Shown piece by piece: positions 20,725 to 31,385 of a stretch of 64,000 bases of DNA. Made by a program: the position numbers and the translations under genes. The notes beneath the pieces were generated by a model. The model was not told the DNA's origin. It ran no database searches and saw only the letters and a list, made by a program, of their open reading frames with translations. The stretch spans positions 8,172,501-8,236,500 of the forward strand of contig CATNEN010000025.1 of NCBI GenBank assembly GCA_950097015.1, read 5' to 3'. This DNA comes from Macrostomum hystrix. Taxonomy: Eukaryota; Platyhelminthes; Macrostomidae. Position 1 is the stretch's first letter, and every line of letters starts with the position of its first letter.

Positions 20725-21291
20725 ATGCCTGGCCACTCCTCGCGCCATCACCACAAGCCATCGTCTTCTTCGTCTAGCAGTCATCGACGTCATCATCAAA
20801 CTGACGACGCTAAGCACACGTCGCGAGACGCCAGCAAGCGGCACCAGCGCCAGGATGTCGACGGCAGTAACGGCTCCTCTGTCGGTGTACACCTGTCCCG
20901 CATTGGCAACGAGGAAGATCGGGATCGTCGGCTGGCTGAGATTGAAGCCGACGACGGCTTCCGACCGGCCGCTTTTGTATCCTCGCGTCGTCAGCAGGCC
21001 GGCGGCGGCGGCGGCTTCACCAAGATGATGAACGAGCGCGGACACGACAGCGCCATCTTTGGTCGCTCCGAGGAGGCCGGCATGGCGGCTGCGGCGGCCG
21101 CTATGGCCCTGGCCGAAGAGGAGGAAGCCGCTACTTCAGCCGCTGCTGGAGCCTCTAACAATGAGCCGACAACTGAAGCTGCCAGACTGAACGAGATTCT
21201 ACATCCTGCACTGACTAAGGACCTAGATCGAGCCTGGGATGAGTACAGGACTCATCTGATCGCCCAGCTAAGGCTTGTCCAGTCACAATGA
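20725..21291 (+). CDS. His/Ser/Arg-rich small protein; RSRC1-like?
   Basis: 188 residues from the ATG at 20725 to TGA. The N-terminus is rich in His, Ser and Arg (MPGHSSRHHHKPSSSSSSS). A middle block reads RLAEIEADDGFRPAAFVSSR, followed by a Gly run and an Ala/Glu-rich helix. The C-terminus is LNEILHPALTKDLDRAWDEY and LIAQLRLVQ. The IEADD.F.P..F.SS block followed by HP.L...W..LIALR-like spacing recalls the C-terminal half of the splicing factor RSRC1, but without a strong SR region. A good acceptor (TTCTTCTATTTCAG) ends at 20666, 58 bp before the ATG, so the ATG may follow a 5' UTR intron or a trans-splice site. The frame is open upstream to 20629, so a longer N-terminus is possible. Confidence 0.6.
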   Translation: MPGHSSRHHHKPSSSSSSSHRRHHQTDDAKHTSRDASKRHQRQDVDGSNGSSVGVHLSRIGNEEDRDRRLAEIEADDGFRPAAFVSSRRQQAGGGGGFTKMMNERGHDSAIFGRSEEAGMAAAAAAMALAEEEEAATSAAAGASNNEPTTEAARLNEILHPALTKDLDRAWDEYRTHLIAQLRLVQSQ

Positions 21292-21304
21292 TGATTACCA
21301 AACT

Positions 21305-21555
21305 AGTAGTACATGTGTCTGTTCCATCTACTGTGAGTAGTACCTGTGACTGTTCCATCTACTGTGAGTAGTACCTGTGTCTGTTCCATCTACTGTGAGT
21401 AGTACCTGTGTCTGTTCCATCTACTGTGAGTAGTACCTGTGTCTGTTCTATCTACTGTGAGTAGTACCTGTGTCTGTTCCATCTACTATGAGTAGTACCT
21501 GTGCCTGTTCCATCTACTGTGAGTAGTACCTGTGTCTGTTCCATCTACTATGAGT
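21305..21555. repeat. 31-bp minisatellite with CTACTGTGAGTAG palindrome
   Basis: Eight units containing TGTTCCATCTACTGTGAGTA and GTACCTGTG. Each has the small palindrome CTACT-GTG-AGTAG. The array starts within about 20 bp of the stop codon of the preceding gene. Confidence 0.95.
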
Positions 21556-22225
21556 AGATGGAATATTTAAATAGACTCGTGATCCATGAAAATGCAAAAG
21601 TTTGTACATTATGCCTATTGGTTGTGCTTTCTCAACAATCATTTTTTATCGTTTGTTTTATACATTTTTGCCTTTGTCATTTTTCTAAAAATATAAGGCG
21701 GAAAACTTGGATCTAATTTGCGCCTTGTGCGGTTTTAGTTTAACAGAAGGATATAAAACTAATCTACAGCAAAGTCTTAGCTGGAGCTATAGTATCCTTC
21801 ATTGAATTACAAGGTAGTCCAGTTGAAGCCATGATTTATTCAGCAACCTTACTGTAACAGCTGAGATTTGATGAGGCCTATTGTGCTTTACGTTTGGGCA
21901 CCGCCCTAAATGTCTAACCCGATGCCTTATACCGTTTTATAATATGCCCGTCTGATTCGGCTCAACTAAGGAAGGAAAATCTGTGCCCATCTTTGGTACA
22001 GAGAGAGAGACACAAGGAAAGCATGTGGCGGATTGCCTACAATGTACATTCTTACACCGGGGTGGGATGTTTGCTCATCAACCAATTGGCTTTCTTCAAA
22101 TATAAAATAGATAGTCTTGACGGCTTAATTCTTGTTTGTCATCAGTTTTACAATTCCCCAACCCAACCATTTCTTTGCGGAATCATTCCGAGTCTCAAAG
22201 TATCGAAGAATCAGAGTCTGAAATC
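21556..22225. other. Plastin upstream region
   Basis: Unique AT-rich sequence between the preceding array and the plastin ATG. The plastin frame is open upstream of the ATG as far as about 22136, but codon quality is poor there, so the ATG at 22226 was chosen. No clear TATA box was seen. Confidence 0.4.
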
Positions 22226-25200
22226 ATGTTGTCTCAGCAAAGCTCCTTGAATGAGATCGATCTAGCTGACGATATCGACGATCTCGGCGACGCCATCGCC
22301 GATTTAATTAGACGCTTCCCTGCGATGTCGGGTCCGGGCGGTTTTGTGACCCGGGACCAACTGCGCGACGCTCTGGACGCCATGGGGCTGAAGCTGACCG
22401 GGTTCCAGCTGCGAGATCTGCTGGCTGAGGTCGGCGAAGACTCCACGGAGCTGTTCGATTGCGATGCTGTGCTCAAGATATTCCGGCGAGCCAGGCCGCA
22501 GCATCAGAGCGATCGGCGGCTGCTGAGAGACTCTCGACTCGGACTGCAGAAACGCGAGACCAGGCAGCGGATTGAGGTCTGTTGGCTGAGCTCTGGAATG
22601 GAAGATCAGTGGGTTGATCGAATGGTAGGTCGGTGGGTTGATCGAATGGTAGGTCAGTGGGTTGATCGAATGGTAGGTCCGTGGGTTGATCGAATGGTAG
22701 GTCAGTGGGTTGATCGAATGGTAGGTCGGTGGGTTGATCGAATGGTAGGTCAGTGGGTTGATCGAATGGTAGGTCGGTGGGTTGATCGAATGGTAGGTCG
22801 GTGGGTTGATCGAATGGTAGGTCGGTGGGTTGATCGAATGGTAGGTCGGTGGGTTGATCGAATGGTAGGTCGGTGGGTTGATCGAATGGTAGGTCAGTGG
22901 GTTGATCGAATGGTAGGTCGGTGGGTTGATCGAATGGTAGGTCAGTGGGTTGATCGAATGGTAGGTCAGTGGGTTGATCGAATGGTAGGTCAGTAGGTTG
23001 ATCGAATGCAGATCAGTGGGTTGATCGAATGGTACGTCGGTGGGTTGATCGAATGGTAGGTCAGTGGGTTGATCGAATGGTAGGTCGGTGGGTTGATCGA
23101 ATGGTACGTCAGTGGGTTGATCGAATGGTAGGTCTGTGGGTTGATCGAATGGTAGATCAGTGGGTTGATCGAATGGTAGGTCAGTGGGTTGATCGAATGG
23201 TAGGTCGGTAGGTTGATCGAATGCAGATCAGTGGGTTGATCGAATGGTACGTCGGTGGGTTGATCGAATGGTAGGTCTGTGGGTTGATCGAATGGTAGAT
23301 CAGTGGGTTGATCGAATGGTAGGTCAGTGGGTTGATCGAATGGTAGGTCAGTAGGTTGATCGAATGCAGATCAGTGGGTTGATCGAATGGTAGATCAGTG
23401 GGTTGATCGAATGCAGATCAGTGGGTTGATCGAATGGTAGATCAGTGGGTTGATCGAATGCAGATCAGTGGGTTGATCGAATGGTAGATCAGTGGGTTGA
23501 TCGAATGGTAGGTCAGTGGGTTGATCGAATGGTAGGTCAGTAGGTTGATCGAATGCAGATCAGTGGGTTGATCGAATGGTACGTCGGTGGGTTGATCGAA
23601 TGGTAGGTCTGTGGGTTGATCGAATGGTAGATCAGTGGGTTGATCGAATGGTAGGTCAGTGGGTTGATCGAATGGTAGGTCAGTAGGTTGATCGAATGCA
23701 GATCAGTGGGTTGATCGAATGGTACGTCGGTGGGTTGATCGAATGGTAGGTCTGTGGGTTGATCGAATGGTAGATCAGTGGGTTGATCGAATGGTAGGTC
23801 AGTGGGTTGATCGAATGGTAGGTCAGTAGGTTGATCGAATGCAGATCAGTGGGTTGATCGAATGGTACGTCGGTGGGTTGATCGAATGGTAGGTCGGTGG
23901 GTTGATCGAATGGTAGATCAGTGAGTTCATCGAATGGTACATCTGTGATTCGATTCAATGACGGATCAGTGAGTCATGGGTCAGAGACATGATGCAGCCA
24001 CTTTGATTCAACCGTATCCGGCAACCCCCATATTTCGTTCTCGTGTTTAACCTTCGTATCAAATTTCTTAATCGTAGAACCAAATGCTTGCAAGTTGTGG
24101 CCAAACACCGTGAGAAAGCTAGCCGGACATTGTGCACTTTGCCTTGTCTTTGTTTTAAAACGAGCTTGGATTCATTATACGAAAAAAACTAACAAACGCA
24201 CACCATTTGGTGACACTAGACCCACAGCCAGCTAGGAGGCAATTCTGCCCGTTTCGCTGACTCCTGAGCACACACGCACACAGATACTGTACGCAGGCAC
24301 AGGCTCACACAGGTGTGTACATCTGCCCTGACTTTATCATCGTCAGACAGTTTACACTTCACTGTGCCTTGGAGGTTAGTCTGAATGTGGCCTGCCGCGG
24401 ATTCGAGCTCAGGAAGGCAGCTCTGCCAACAGCCCCGAACCGACAGCACAGGCCAGCAATCCACCCTGATTTCGCAGAAAATCTCCGGCACCGGAAACGA
24501 GTGGACGGTGCACTCAGTCGGCGAGTCCGAGCGTCGCGCTTTCACCGGCTGGATCAACCGGATGCTCGAGGGCGACGCCGACCTTCGGCACCTGCTGCCG
24601 CTGGCTGATGCCGAGCTGTTCGACAAGCTGACGGACGGTCTTATTCTGTGCAAGCTGGTCAACTGCGCTGTGCCCAACACGGTGCACGACAAGGCCATGA
24701 ACAAGGCGGACTCCGTTGGCAATGCCGGGGGCGTCGCGGCCGCCTATCGACGCCACGAGAACCTCGTCCTGGCTGTCAACTCGGCCGAGTCCATTGGCTG
24801 CTGTGTTGTGAACGTCGGCGCCAAGGATATCAGCGAGCGTCGGCAGCACATTGTGCTGGGCCTGCTATGGCAGATTATTCGCATCGGCCTTGTGAAGGAC
24901 ATCACCTTGGCTCAGCATAGGGAGCTGGTGCGTGACCTGCAGATGTTACCGGAGCTCTGCTGGGCCTTTAGATACAAATAATTGAACTCATCTAGAGGTA
25001 GATGCATCTAAAGTTGGATAGATCTAGAGTTGGATAGATCTAGAGTTGGATAGATCTAGAGTTGGATAGGATCTAGAGTTGGATAGATCTAGAGTTGGAT
25101 AGATCTAGAGTTGGATAGATCTAGAGTTGGATAGATCTAGAGTTGGATAGATCTAGAGTTGGATAGATCTAGAGTTGGATAGATCTAGAGTTGGATAGAT

Positions 25201-28200
25201 CTAGAGTTGGATAGATCTAGAGTTGGATAGATCTAGAGTTGGATAGATCTAGAGTTGGATAGATCTAGAGTTGGATAGATCTAGAGTTGGATAGATCTAG
25301 AGTTGGATAGATCTAGAGTTGGATAGATCTAGAGTTGTTTAGATCTAGAGTTGTTTAGATCTACAGTTGGATAGATCTAGAGTTGGATATATCTAGAGTT
25401 GGATATATCTAGAGTTGGATAGATCTAGAGTTGGATAGATCTAGAGTTGGATAGATCTAGAGTTGGATAGATCTAGAGTTGGATAGATCTAGAGTTGGAT
25501 AGATCTAGAGTTGGATAGATCTAGAGTTGGATAGATCTAGAGTTGGATAGATCTAGAGTTGTTTAGATCTAGAGTTGTTTAGATCTACAGTTGGATAGAT
25601 CTAGAGTTGGATATATCTAGAGTTGGATAGATCTAGAGTTGGATAGATCTAGAGTTGGATAGATCTAGAGTTGGATAGATCTAGAGTTGTTTAGATCTAG
25701 AGTTGTTTAGATCTAGAGTTGGATAGATCTAGAGTTGGATATATCTAGAGTTGGATAGATCTAGAGTTGGATAGATCTAGAGTTGTTTAGATCTAGAGTT
25801 GTTTAGATCTAGAGTTGGATAGATCTAGAGTTGGATAGATCTAGAGTTGGATAGATCTAGAGTTGGATAGATCTAGAGTTGGATAGATCTAGAGTTGGAT
25901 AGATCTACAGTTGGAAAGATCTAGAGTTGGATAGATCTAGAGTTGTTTAGATCTAGAGTTGGATAGATCTAGAGTTGGATAGCTGAATCGGTAGAACAAT
26001 CAATTCAGTTTTTCAGTAGATGCGCAAATCAGCCTACTAAGTAAGTAGAGAACAAGCGTATGCCTGGAATATTTTCAAGCGATCTAAAACGATCAAAATT
26101 CCACCGCGAAGGCGGCGCTGCTTCTGCCAGGCGAAAGCATTGAAGAACTGCGCCAGCTGAGCCCGGAAGAGCTCCTGCTGCGCTGGGTCAACCATCAGCT
26201 GGAGCGGGCCGGCTGCGCCAGACGATTGCGCAACTTCCGCGAGGACATCGAAGACTGCGAGGCCTACGCGTACCTGCTGCCGCAGGTGGCGCCGCTGCAG
26301 CGGAGGTTGACCACCTGACTTTCTGCCCCCAAGTTTTGAAGACCACCTGACTTTCCGCCCTCCCCCTTGGCAAGACCAGAGACTTTCCACCCCTCTCCCC
26401 AGTTCAAAACCACGTGACTTTCCGCCCCACACTAGTTCAGACTATCTATCGATTTCCGCCCCCCATAGTCAAGACCAGTGGCTTTCCGCCCCCCCTTAGT
26501 TCAGACTACGTATCAATTTTGGCCCCCCCCCCCTAGTCAAGACAGTGACTTTCCGCCCCTCCCTACTTAAGACCACGTGACTTTCCACCCACCTAGTTTA
26601 GACTGCCAAAATTTCCGCTCGCTAGTTTAATAAACCCTGGCTTCCCCCCTCCGTAATTGTAGTACGTGTATTGCCCCCCTTAATTCTACGCAAGCAATGC
26701 ACCACTACTTCCGCTCTCTGTCTTCACCCAAACAACCGCCAGGCGGGAGCTGGTTCCAGCCGACCAGGTGCTGTCGCTGCCGCTGTCAGACAAACTATCT
26801 CGGGCCAGTCTAGTGCTGGCCAACGCCGCGAAGCTAGACGCCGCAGTCTTTGTCCAACCGGAGGACGTGGCGGCCGCTAGCGAGGCCGGGCGAAACCGGG
26901 AGAAGCTAAACCTGGCTTTCGTGGCCAACCTGTTCAATCATTACCCGGTGAGGGGCGACCGCACTGTGGATGTCTCCGTGGGGAGCTGATAATCGGGATT
27001 TTTTTTAACTTTATCATTTTTGAATACCAAACTTTGAGAAAAATATATGTCGTGCATAGCGGAATGGAGAGGATAATATCTAATGTGGGGGAGAATTCGA
27101 GATTTTCCCATTGGTGGGAAGAATTTAGGAATATCTCATGAAAGGGAAGATTTAAGGAATATCCAATTAGTGGGAGAATTCGGGATTATCCAATTAGTGG
27201 GAAGAATTCAGGAATAATATCCCAACGGATGGGCTTCATTTATCGATAAATCAATCAATCGAGGCCATGGACTTCGGCGCCAATGGAAGCGGCGACGGAG
27301 TTGGCGGCGATTTCGGCGATCTCGGCGACTCGCTGGAGAGCCTCGAGGAGCGAACCTACCGCAACTGGATGAACAGCCTGGGAGTGAATCCCTACGTGAA
27401 GGATCTGTACTCGGACCTGCGCAATGGCCTAATCCTGCTCAGTCTGCTGGACACCATTCGCCCGGGTGTGGCGCCTTGGCCGAAGGTTTGTCGCCAGTTC
27501 GCCTCAGCCGGCGGCCGTCGACTATTTCAATGGCAGGCCAACTGCAATTACGCGGTTGACTGCGCCCGAACTGTCGGCCTGCCGATGACCAACATCGGCG
27601 CCGAGGACATCCGGGACGGCGACAGGAAGCTGACGTTGGCGATGGCCTTCCAGCTGCTGCGCGCCTACACGCTGAGCATGCTCACCCGGCTGCGTAACGG
27701 GGCCGAGGGAAAACCGATCGAGGATCAGCAGATTCTGGACTGGGCCAATGCCAAACTCGCCTCGGCCGGCAAGAAGAGGCGGCTGGCCGGCTTCAAGGTC
27801 GATGTGGGGAAATAGGCATGGTGTGGGGAAATAGGGAAAGTGTGGGGAAATAGGCATGGTGTGGGGAAATAGGGAAAGTGTGGGGAAATAGGCATGGTGT
27901 GGGGAAATAGGGATGGTTTGGGGAAATAGGGAAAGTGTGGGGAAATGGGGACGGTGTGGGGAAAGGGGGATGGTGTGTGGGATAGAGGATGGTGTGGGGA
28001 AATAGGCATGGTGTGGGGAAATAGGGATGGTGTGGGGAAATAGGCATGGTGTGGGGAAATAGGGATGGTTTGGGGAAATAGGCATGGTGTGGGGAAATAG
28101 GGACGGTGTGGGGAAAGGGGGATGGTGTGTGGGATAGAGGATGGTGTGGGGAAATAGGCATGGTGTGGGGAAATAGGGATGGTGTGGGGAAATAGGCATG

Positions 28201-29002
28201 GTGTGGGGAAATAGGGATGGTTTGGGGAAATAGGCATGGTGTGGGGAAATAGGGACGGTGTGGGGAAAGGGGGATGGTGTGTGGGATAGAGGATGGTGTG
28301 GGGAAATAGGCATGGTGTGGGGAAATAGGGATGGTGTGGGGAAATAGGCATGGTGTGGGGAAATAGGGATGGTGTGGGGAAATAGGCATGGTGTGGGGAA
28401 ATAGGGATGGTGTGGGGAAATAGGCGTGGTGTGGGGAAATAGGCATGGTATGGGGAAATAGGGATGGTGAGGGGAAATGGGGATGGTGTGGGGAAATGGG
28501 GATGGTGTGGGGAAATGGGGATGGTGTGGGGAAATAGGGATGGTGTGTTGGATTGAGGATGGTGTGGGGAAATATAGGGATGCTGTGGGTTCGGTTGTTG
28601 AGTGTATTGACATAGGAATGGCATGGCGGCAACTGAAGAAGAGTGAGTACCTAAAGTGTGGTATGCTGTGATGGGATGCGTGCTGGGTGAAATGGGGAGT
28701 TTAGATTCCAAAAGCGTATTCGGCCTGTCTCACTCATACTGCCCCTGCACCCTGCACCCAGGACGCGAGCATCGCCGATGGCCTAGTGATTCTGGACCTG
28801 CTGGACGCCATCAAGCCGCGCCGAGTGAACTGGTCGGCCGCCGAGGCCGCCGCCGATCCTCTAGATAGGGCCCGCTACATCCTCAGCGCTGCAAGAATGC
28901 TTGGCGGCAGAATCTTTGCCCTGCCCGAGCACGTTGTGCAGGTCAATAAGAACATGATGATGACGCTCTTCGCTTGCCTAATGGTGCTGGATCTGCAACT
29001 CA

Positions 29003-29044
<42 letters not shown>

Positions 29045-29052
29045 GAAACTAG
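22226..29052 (+). CDS. Plastin/fimbrin, actin-bundling protein
   Basis: Exons: 22226-22576, 24478-24927, 26112-26305, 26743-26947, 27264-27797, 28762-29052 (stop TAG). The phases agree and give 674 residues; animal plastins are about 630. An N-terminal EF-hand pair (residues ~10-105) is recognisable by its helices, but its loops lack most calcium ligands. Four calponin-homology domains follow. CH1 starts at [13 protein letters not shown] and includes [10 protein letters not shown] and [14 protein letters not shown]2 starts at [14 protein letters not shown] and ends [16 protein letters not shown]3 starts at [16 protein letters not shown], and CH4 at [14 protein letters not shown] and ends [10 protein letters not shown]. 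Plastins cross-link actin filaments into tight bundles in the cytoplasm. Oddities are a 12-Gln tail after CH4, acceptors GAAG and CGAG before exons 3 and 5, and minisatellites in all five introns. Identity is near certain; the start is fairly certain. Confidence 0.93.
22604..23950. repeat. 24-bp minisatellite (GTGGGTTGATCGAATGGTAG)
   Basis: About 56 units of 22-24 bp (GTGGGTTGATCGAATGGTAG plus GTCG or GTCA), with a variant in which GCAGATCA replaces GGTAGGTC. It starts about 27 bp after the plastin exon 1 donor. The 22-bp variant recurs at intervals in the right half, which suggests block duplication. Confidence 0.95.
24204..24412 (-). mobile_element. SINE-A copy, internally deleted
   Basis: Minus-strand 3' part (TTTGGTGACACTAGACCC, GGAGGCAATTCTGCC, CACACGCACACAGATACTG) followed by a short tRNA-like remnant (GCCGCGGATTCGAGCTCAGG) near 24395. 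It lies in plastin intron 1, about 65 bp before exon 2. Confidence 0.8.
24990..25985. repeat. 16-bp minisatellite (AGATCTAGAGTTGGAT)
   Basis: About 61 units of AGATCTAGAGTTGGAT, with the variant TTGTTTAGATCTAGAG recurring in pairs. It begins about 65 bp after the plastin exon 2 donor. Confidence 0.97.
26306..26640. repeat. Degenerate C-rich array filling plastin intron 3
   Basis: Imperfect units around CCACCTGACTTTCCGCCCCC and AGTTCAAGACC, spaced 35-50 bp. The first unit starts at the intron's first bases (GTTGACCACCTGACTTT). Confidence 0.75.
27085..27235. repeat. Short degenerate array in plastin intron 4
   Basis: About five imperfect copies of a unit containing AATATCCAATTAGTGGGA and GAATTC, period about 27-30 bp. 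Confidence 0.7.
27803..28590. repeat. 19-bp minisatellite (ATGGTGTGGGGAAATAGGG)
   Basis: About 41 units with the last base G or C, in plastin intron 5. The first unit begins about five bases after the donor at 27798. Longer blocks including a GGGATAGAGG variant recur three times (about 27979, 28130, 28281), which suggests a higher-order unit of about 151 bp. The large minus-strand Pro/His-rich frames are artefacts. Confidence 0.95.
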
Positions 29053-29289
29053 ATGAATACTATCGTATCATTCAACCAAAGCTATCAGCAATTATGAGGC
29101 TCATTGAAGAAAATATCTAAACTGTGGTTGTTCACTTAGTTTTTGTTTCTGTCACCGTTTCTTTTGAAGATGCACCTTCAAAGTTGCTAATGCATTACCT
29201 TAAAGTAATCTGTCACTTTACATCACAATCTGTATTTCGGCATACGATATTCCGATACGATATACACTGGACACTCCAACGCGCCATTT

Positions 29290-29665
29290 TCCCACCCCCT
29301 CCCTTTGCCTTTGTGTTCCTTTCTGAAACCTCTGGACAACCCACCCCACAATTCTCTCACCCCTCTCTGTGCCTCTCTGACACCTCTGGACAGCCCACCC
29401 AAATATCTTTACACCCATCTCTGTGTCTCTCTGATACTTCTGGGCAACCCACCCCACCATTCTCTCACCCCTCTCTGTGCCTCTCTGACACCTCTAGACA
29501 ACCCACCCCTATGTTCTCTCACCCCACTCTGTGCCTCTGTGACACCTCTGGACAGCCCACCCCAATATCTTCACACCCCTCTCTGTGCCTCTCTGATACT
29601 TCTGGGCACCCACCCGTATATTTTCTCACCCCTCTCTCAGCCTCTCTGACACCACTGGACACCCA
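29290..29665. repeat. ~60-bp tandem repeat 3' of plastin
   Basis: Six imperfect copies with CTCTCACCCCTCTCTGTGCC and CTCTGGACA(A/G)CCCACCC blocks, spaced about 57-62 bp. Confidence 0.85.
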
Positions 29666-31385
29666 GCCCACTATTTTTTCGCTCGTTTCTGTATCTCACA
29701 CTATCGATGAATTTAGCGTCAGTTTTACTTGTAGTATCGCGATTCCTTCTCATTCCAGAAACACGTGTGCTTATCCAGAATAGTTTTATGCTTTAATTTA
29801 ATTTAAACATATACATTTAATAGGCTAGAGTTCACTATTATGCTTCATGTCACCTAGTAAATTAAGAGCTAGTTATCGACCGTACTTTTCTGCCACTCGA
29901 AGTAGCTAAGATCTTTTGTCTCTTTCAAAAATATAATAGGCAAAGATTTATATTTTCACTCTATTAAGACGCACTAAAATATTGAAATATAGAACTAAAA
30001 AACTAAAAAAACGAATGTCCTATCTTTTCATTGCACCATTAGTTCAGACAATTTAGTATATGTGTTGTGTTGGTAAAATATACGAAAATACGAGCGTAGT
30101 TCAGAACTACATTTTTGTTAGAGTTACAGTTCAAATGAGTCTATATAAAATCTACATTAAAGTAACCACTAGCCAAGTGAGAAAAACTGACTTTTAAAAA
30201 ACCTTTGCAAAAAAGGGGCAAATAATATAAATGGCAAATATCAATAAGACAGTAGTGTAACGCAAGTTAGGCGACAGGTGAGATAATTAGTCGTAACCAT
30301 GGATAAACTGTTGCTGTGATGTTCTGTTGCACTCGTTTTTATGAAAATTACTTATGAAAATTACGGTTAATCTGGATAAGATGGGTACCTCAATCGATTA
30401 GATGTGGTGTCGGTGTTGAAATGGCAAGCAGTCATGTCTGTGCCTTGATCGATAAGGTTTGGGGTGGGTGTTAGAAATGGTTAGGGGTTATGTTAGGGCC
30501 TCGATCGATAAGGTGTGGGGTGGGTGTTAAAAATGGCGAGTAGTGATGTCGGTACCTTGATCGATAAGGTGTGGGGTGGGTGTCTAATTGTGGTGCTTGT
30601 TAGAGTAGAAACGCAATCAGAAAATCCATGGTTGAGATTCGAAGAAAAAGTACAATTAAAAAATGTTTTACGCAGCATACGAAACTCAAGAGGTAGATGG
30701 AATATTTTCATTTACATCTTAAATCAACGAAGTACGTACAATCTAAAAATAGCGTATTGGAACGGTTGCCAAGCCAGCCTGAAAAGATGTACCTATTTAA
30801 ACTTTTTTTCTTACTACGAAATTTACACGCTTAAATAAACAAAATTTTTCGTGAATTAACCGCAAATGAACGTAGCTGTTTCTCCCCTGGCATTGAAGGG
30901 CTGGCTTGGCAACGATAAGAATTTCAATAAAAGTGAAATTCAACGCAAAGTAAGAAAATAGGAAACTTTGTCGTTTTTTGCACAAACGACTTGTGTAGGT
31001 AACATAATTTATAGATATTTGATTATAAATATGAACTCTGATTTAACTTTTTTCATGACGCCGATTTGAAATCACGCTCAATTTTAAACAAAAAAGAATC
31101 GACGCAATGTTAAACTCAAATGCTAATTTATATATAGGAATCAATTGCTGCACGGGGCTGTGGGCATGAATTATTTTTGTGACAGTCGACCCGCAGCCAG
31201 CGAGGAGGCGACTCTGCTCCGCTGACTCCTGAGCACACACTCACACAGGGGTTCAAGCTGCTTGTGCGATAGTTCGAGCCGCATAAGCAATTTTTGAACG
31301 TACTTAAAAATGGACAGTAACTTGCGATGGCGACGTGATTGGGTGAAAACTGCATATCAGATTTGAATCAGCCAATCAACTCAGC
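29666..31385. other. Intergenic region between plastin and channel
   Basis: AT-rich sequence with no credible gene. Three to four imperfect copies of a ~60-bp unit containing TCGATAAGGTGTGGGGTGGG lie at 30395-30600. The plastin and channel genes are convergent here, so both 3' UTRs should end in this region. Confidence 0.5.
31147..31252 (-). mobile_element. SINE-A 3' fragment
   Basis: GGGGCTGTGGGCATGAATTA followed by CGACCCGCAGCCAGCGAGGA and GACTCCTGAGCACACACTCA matches the minus-strand 3' part of the SINE. The head is absent. Confidence 0.75.

Noticed and set aside
24928-24981. Plastin ending at the TAA at 24981
   Set aside because: The frame runs on past the conserved block, but homology and a GTGCGT donor at 24928 join exon 2 to 26112, where CH1 ends and CH2 begins as expected.
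27522-28711. Long minus-strand frames rich in Pro, His and Phe
   Set aside because: They are the reverse of the 19-bp array and overlap plastin exons 5-6, which are certain on the other strand.
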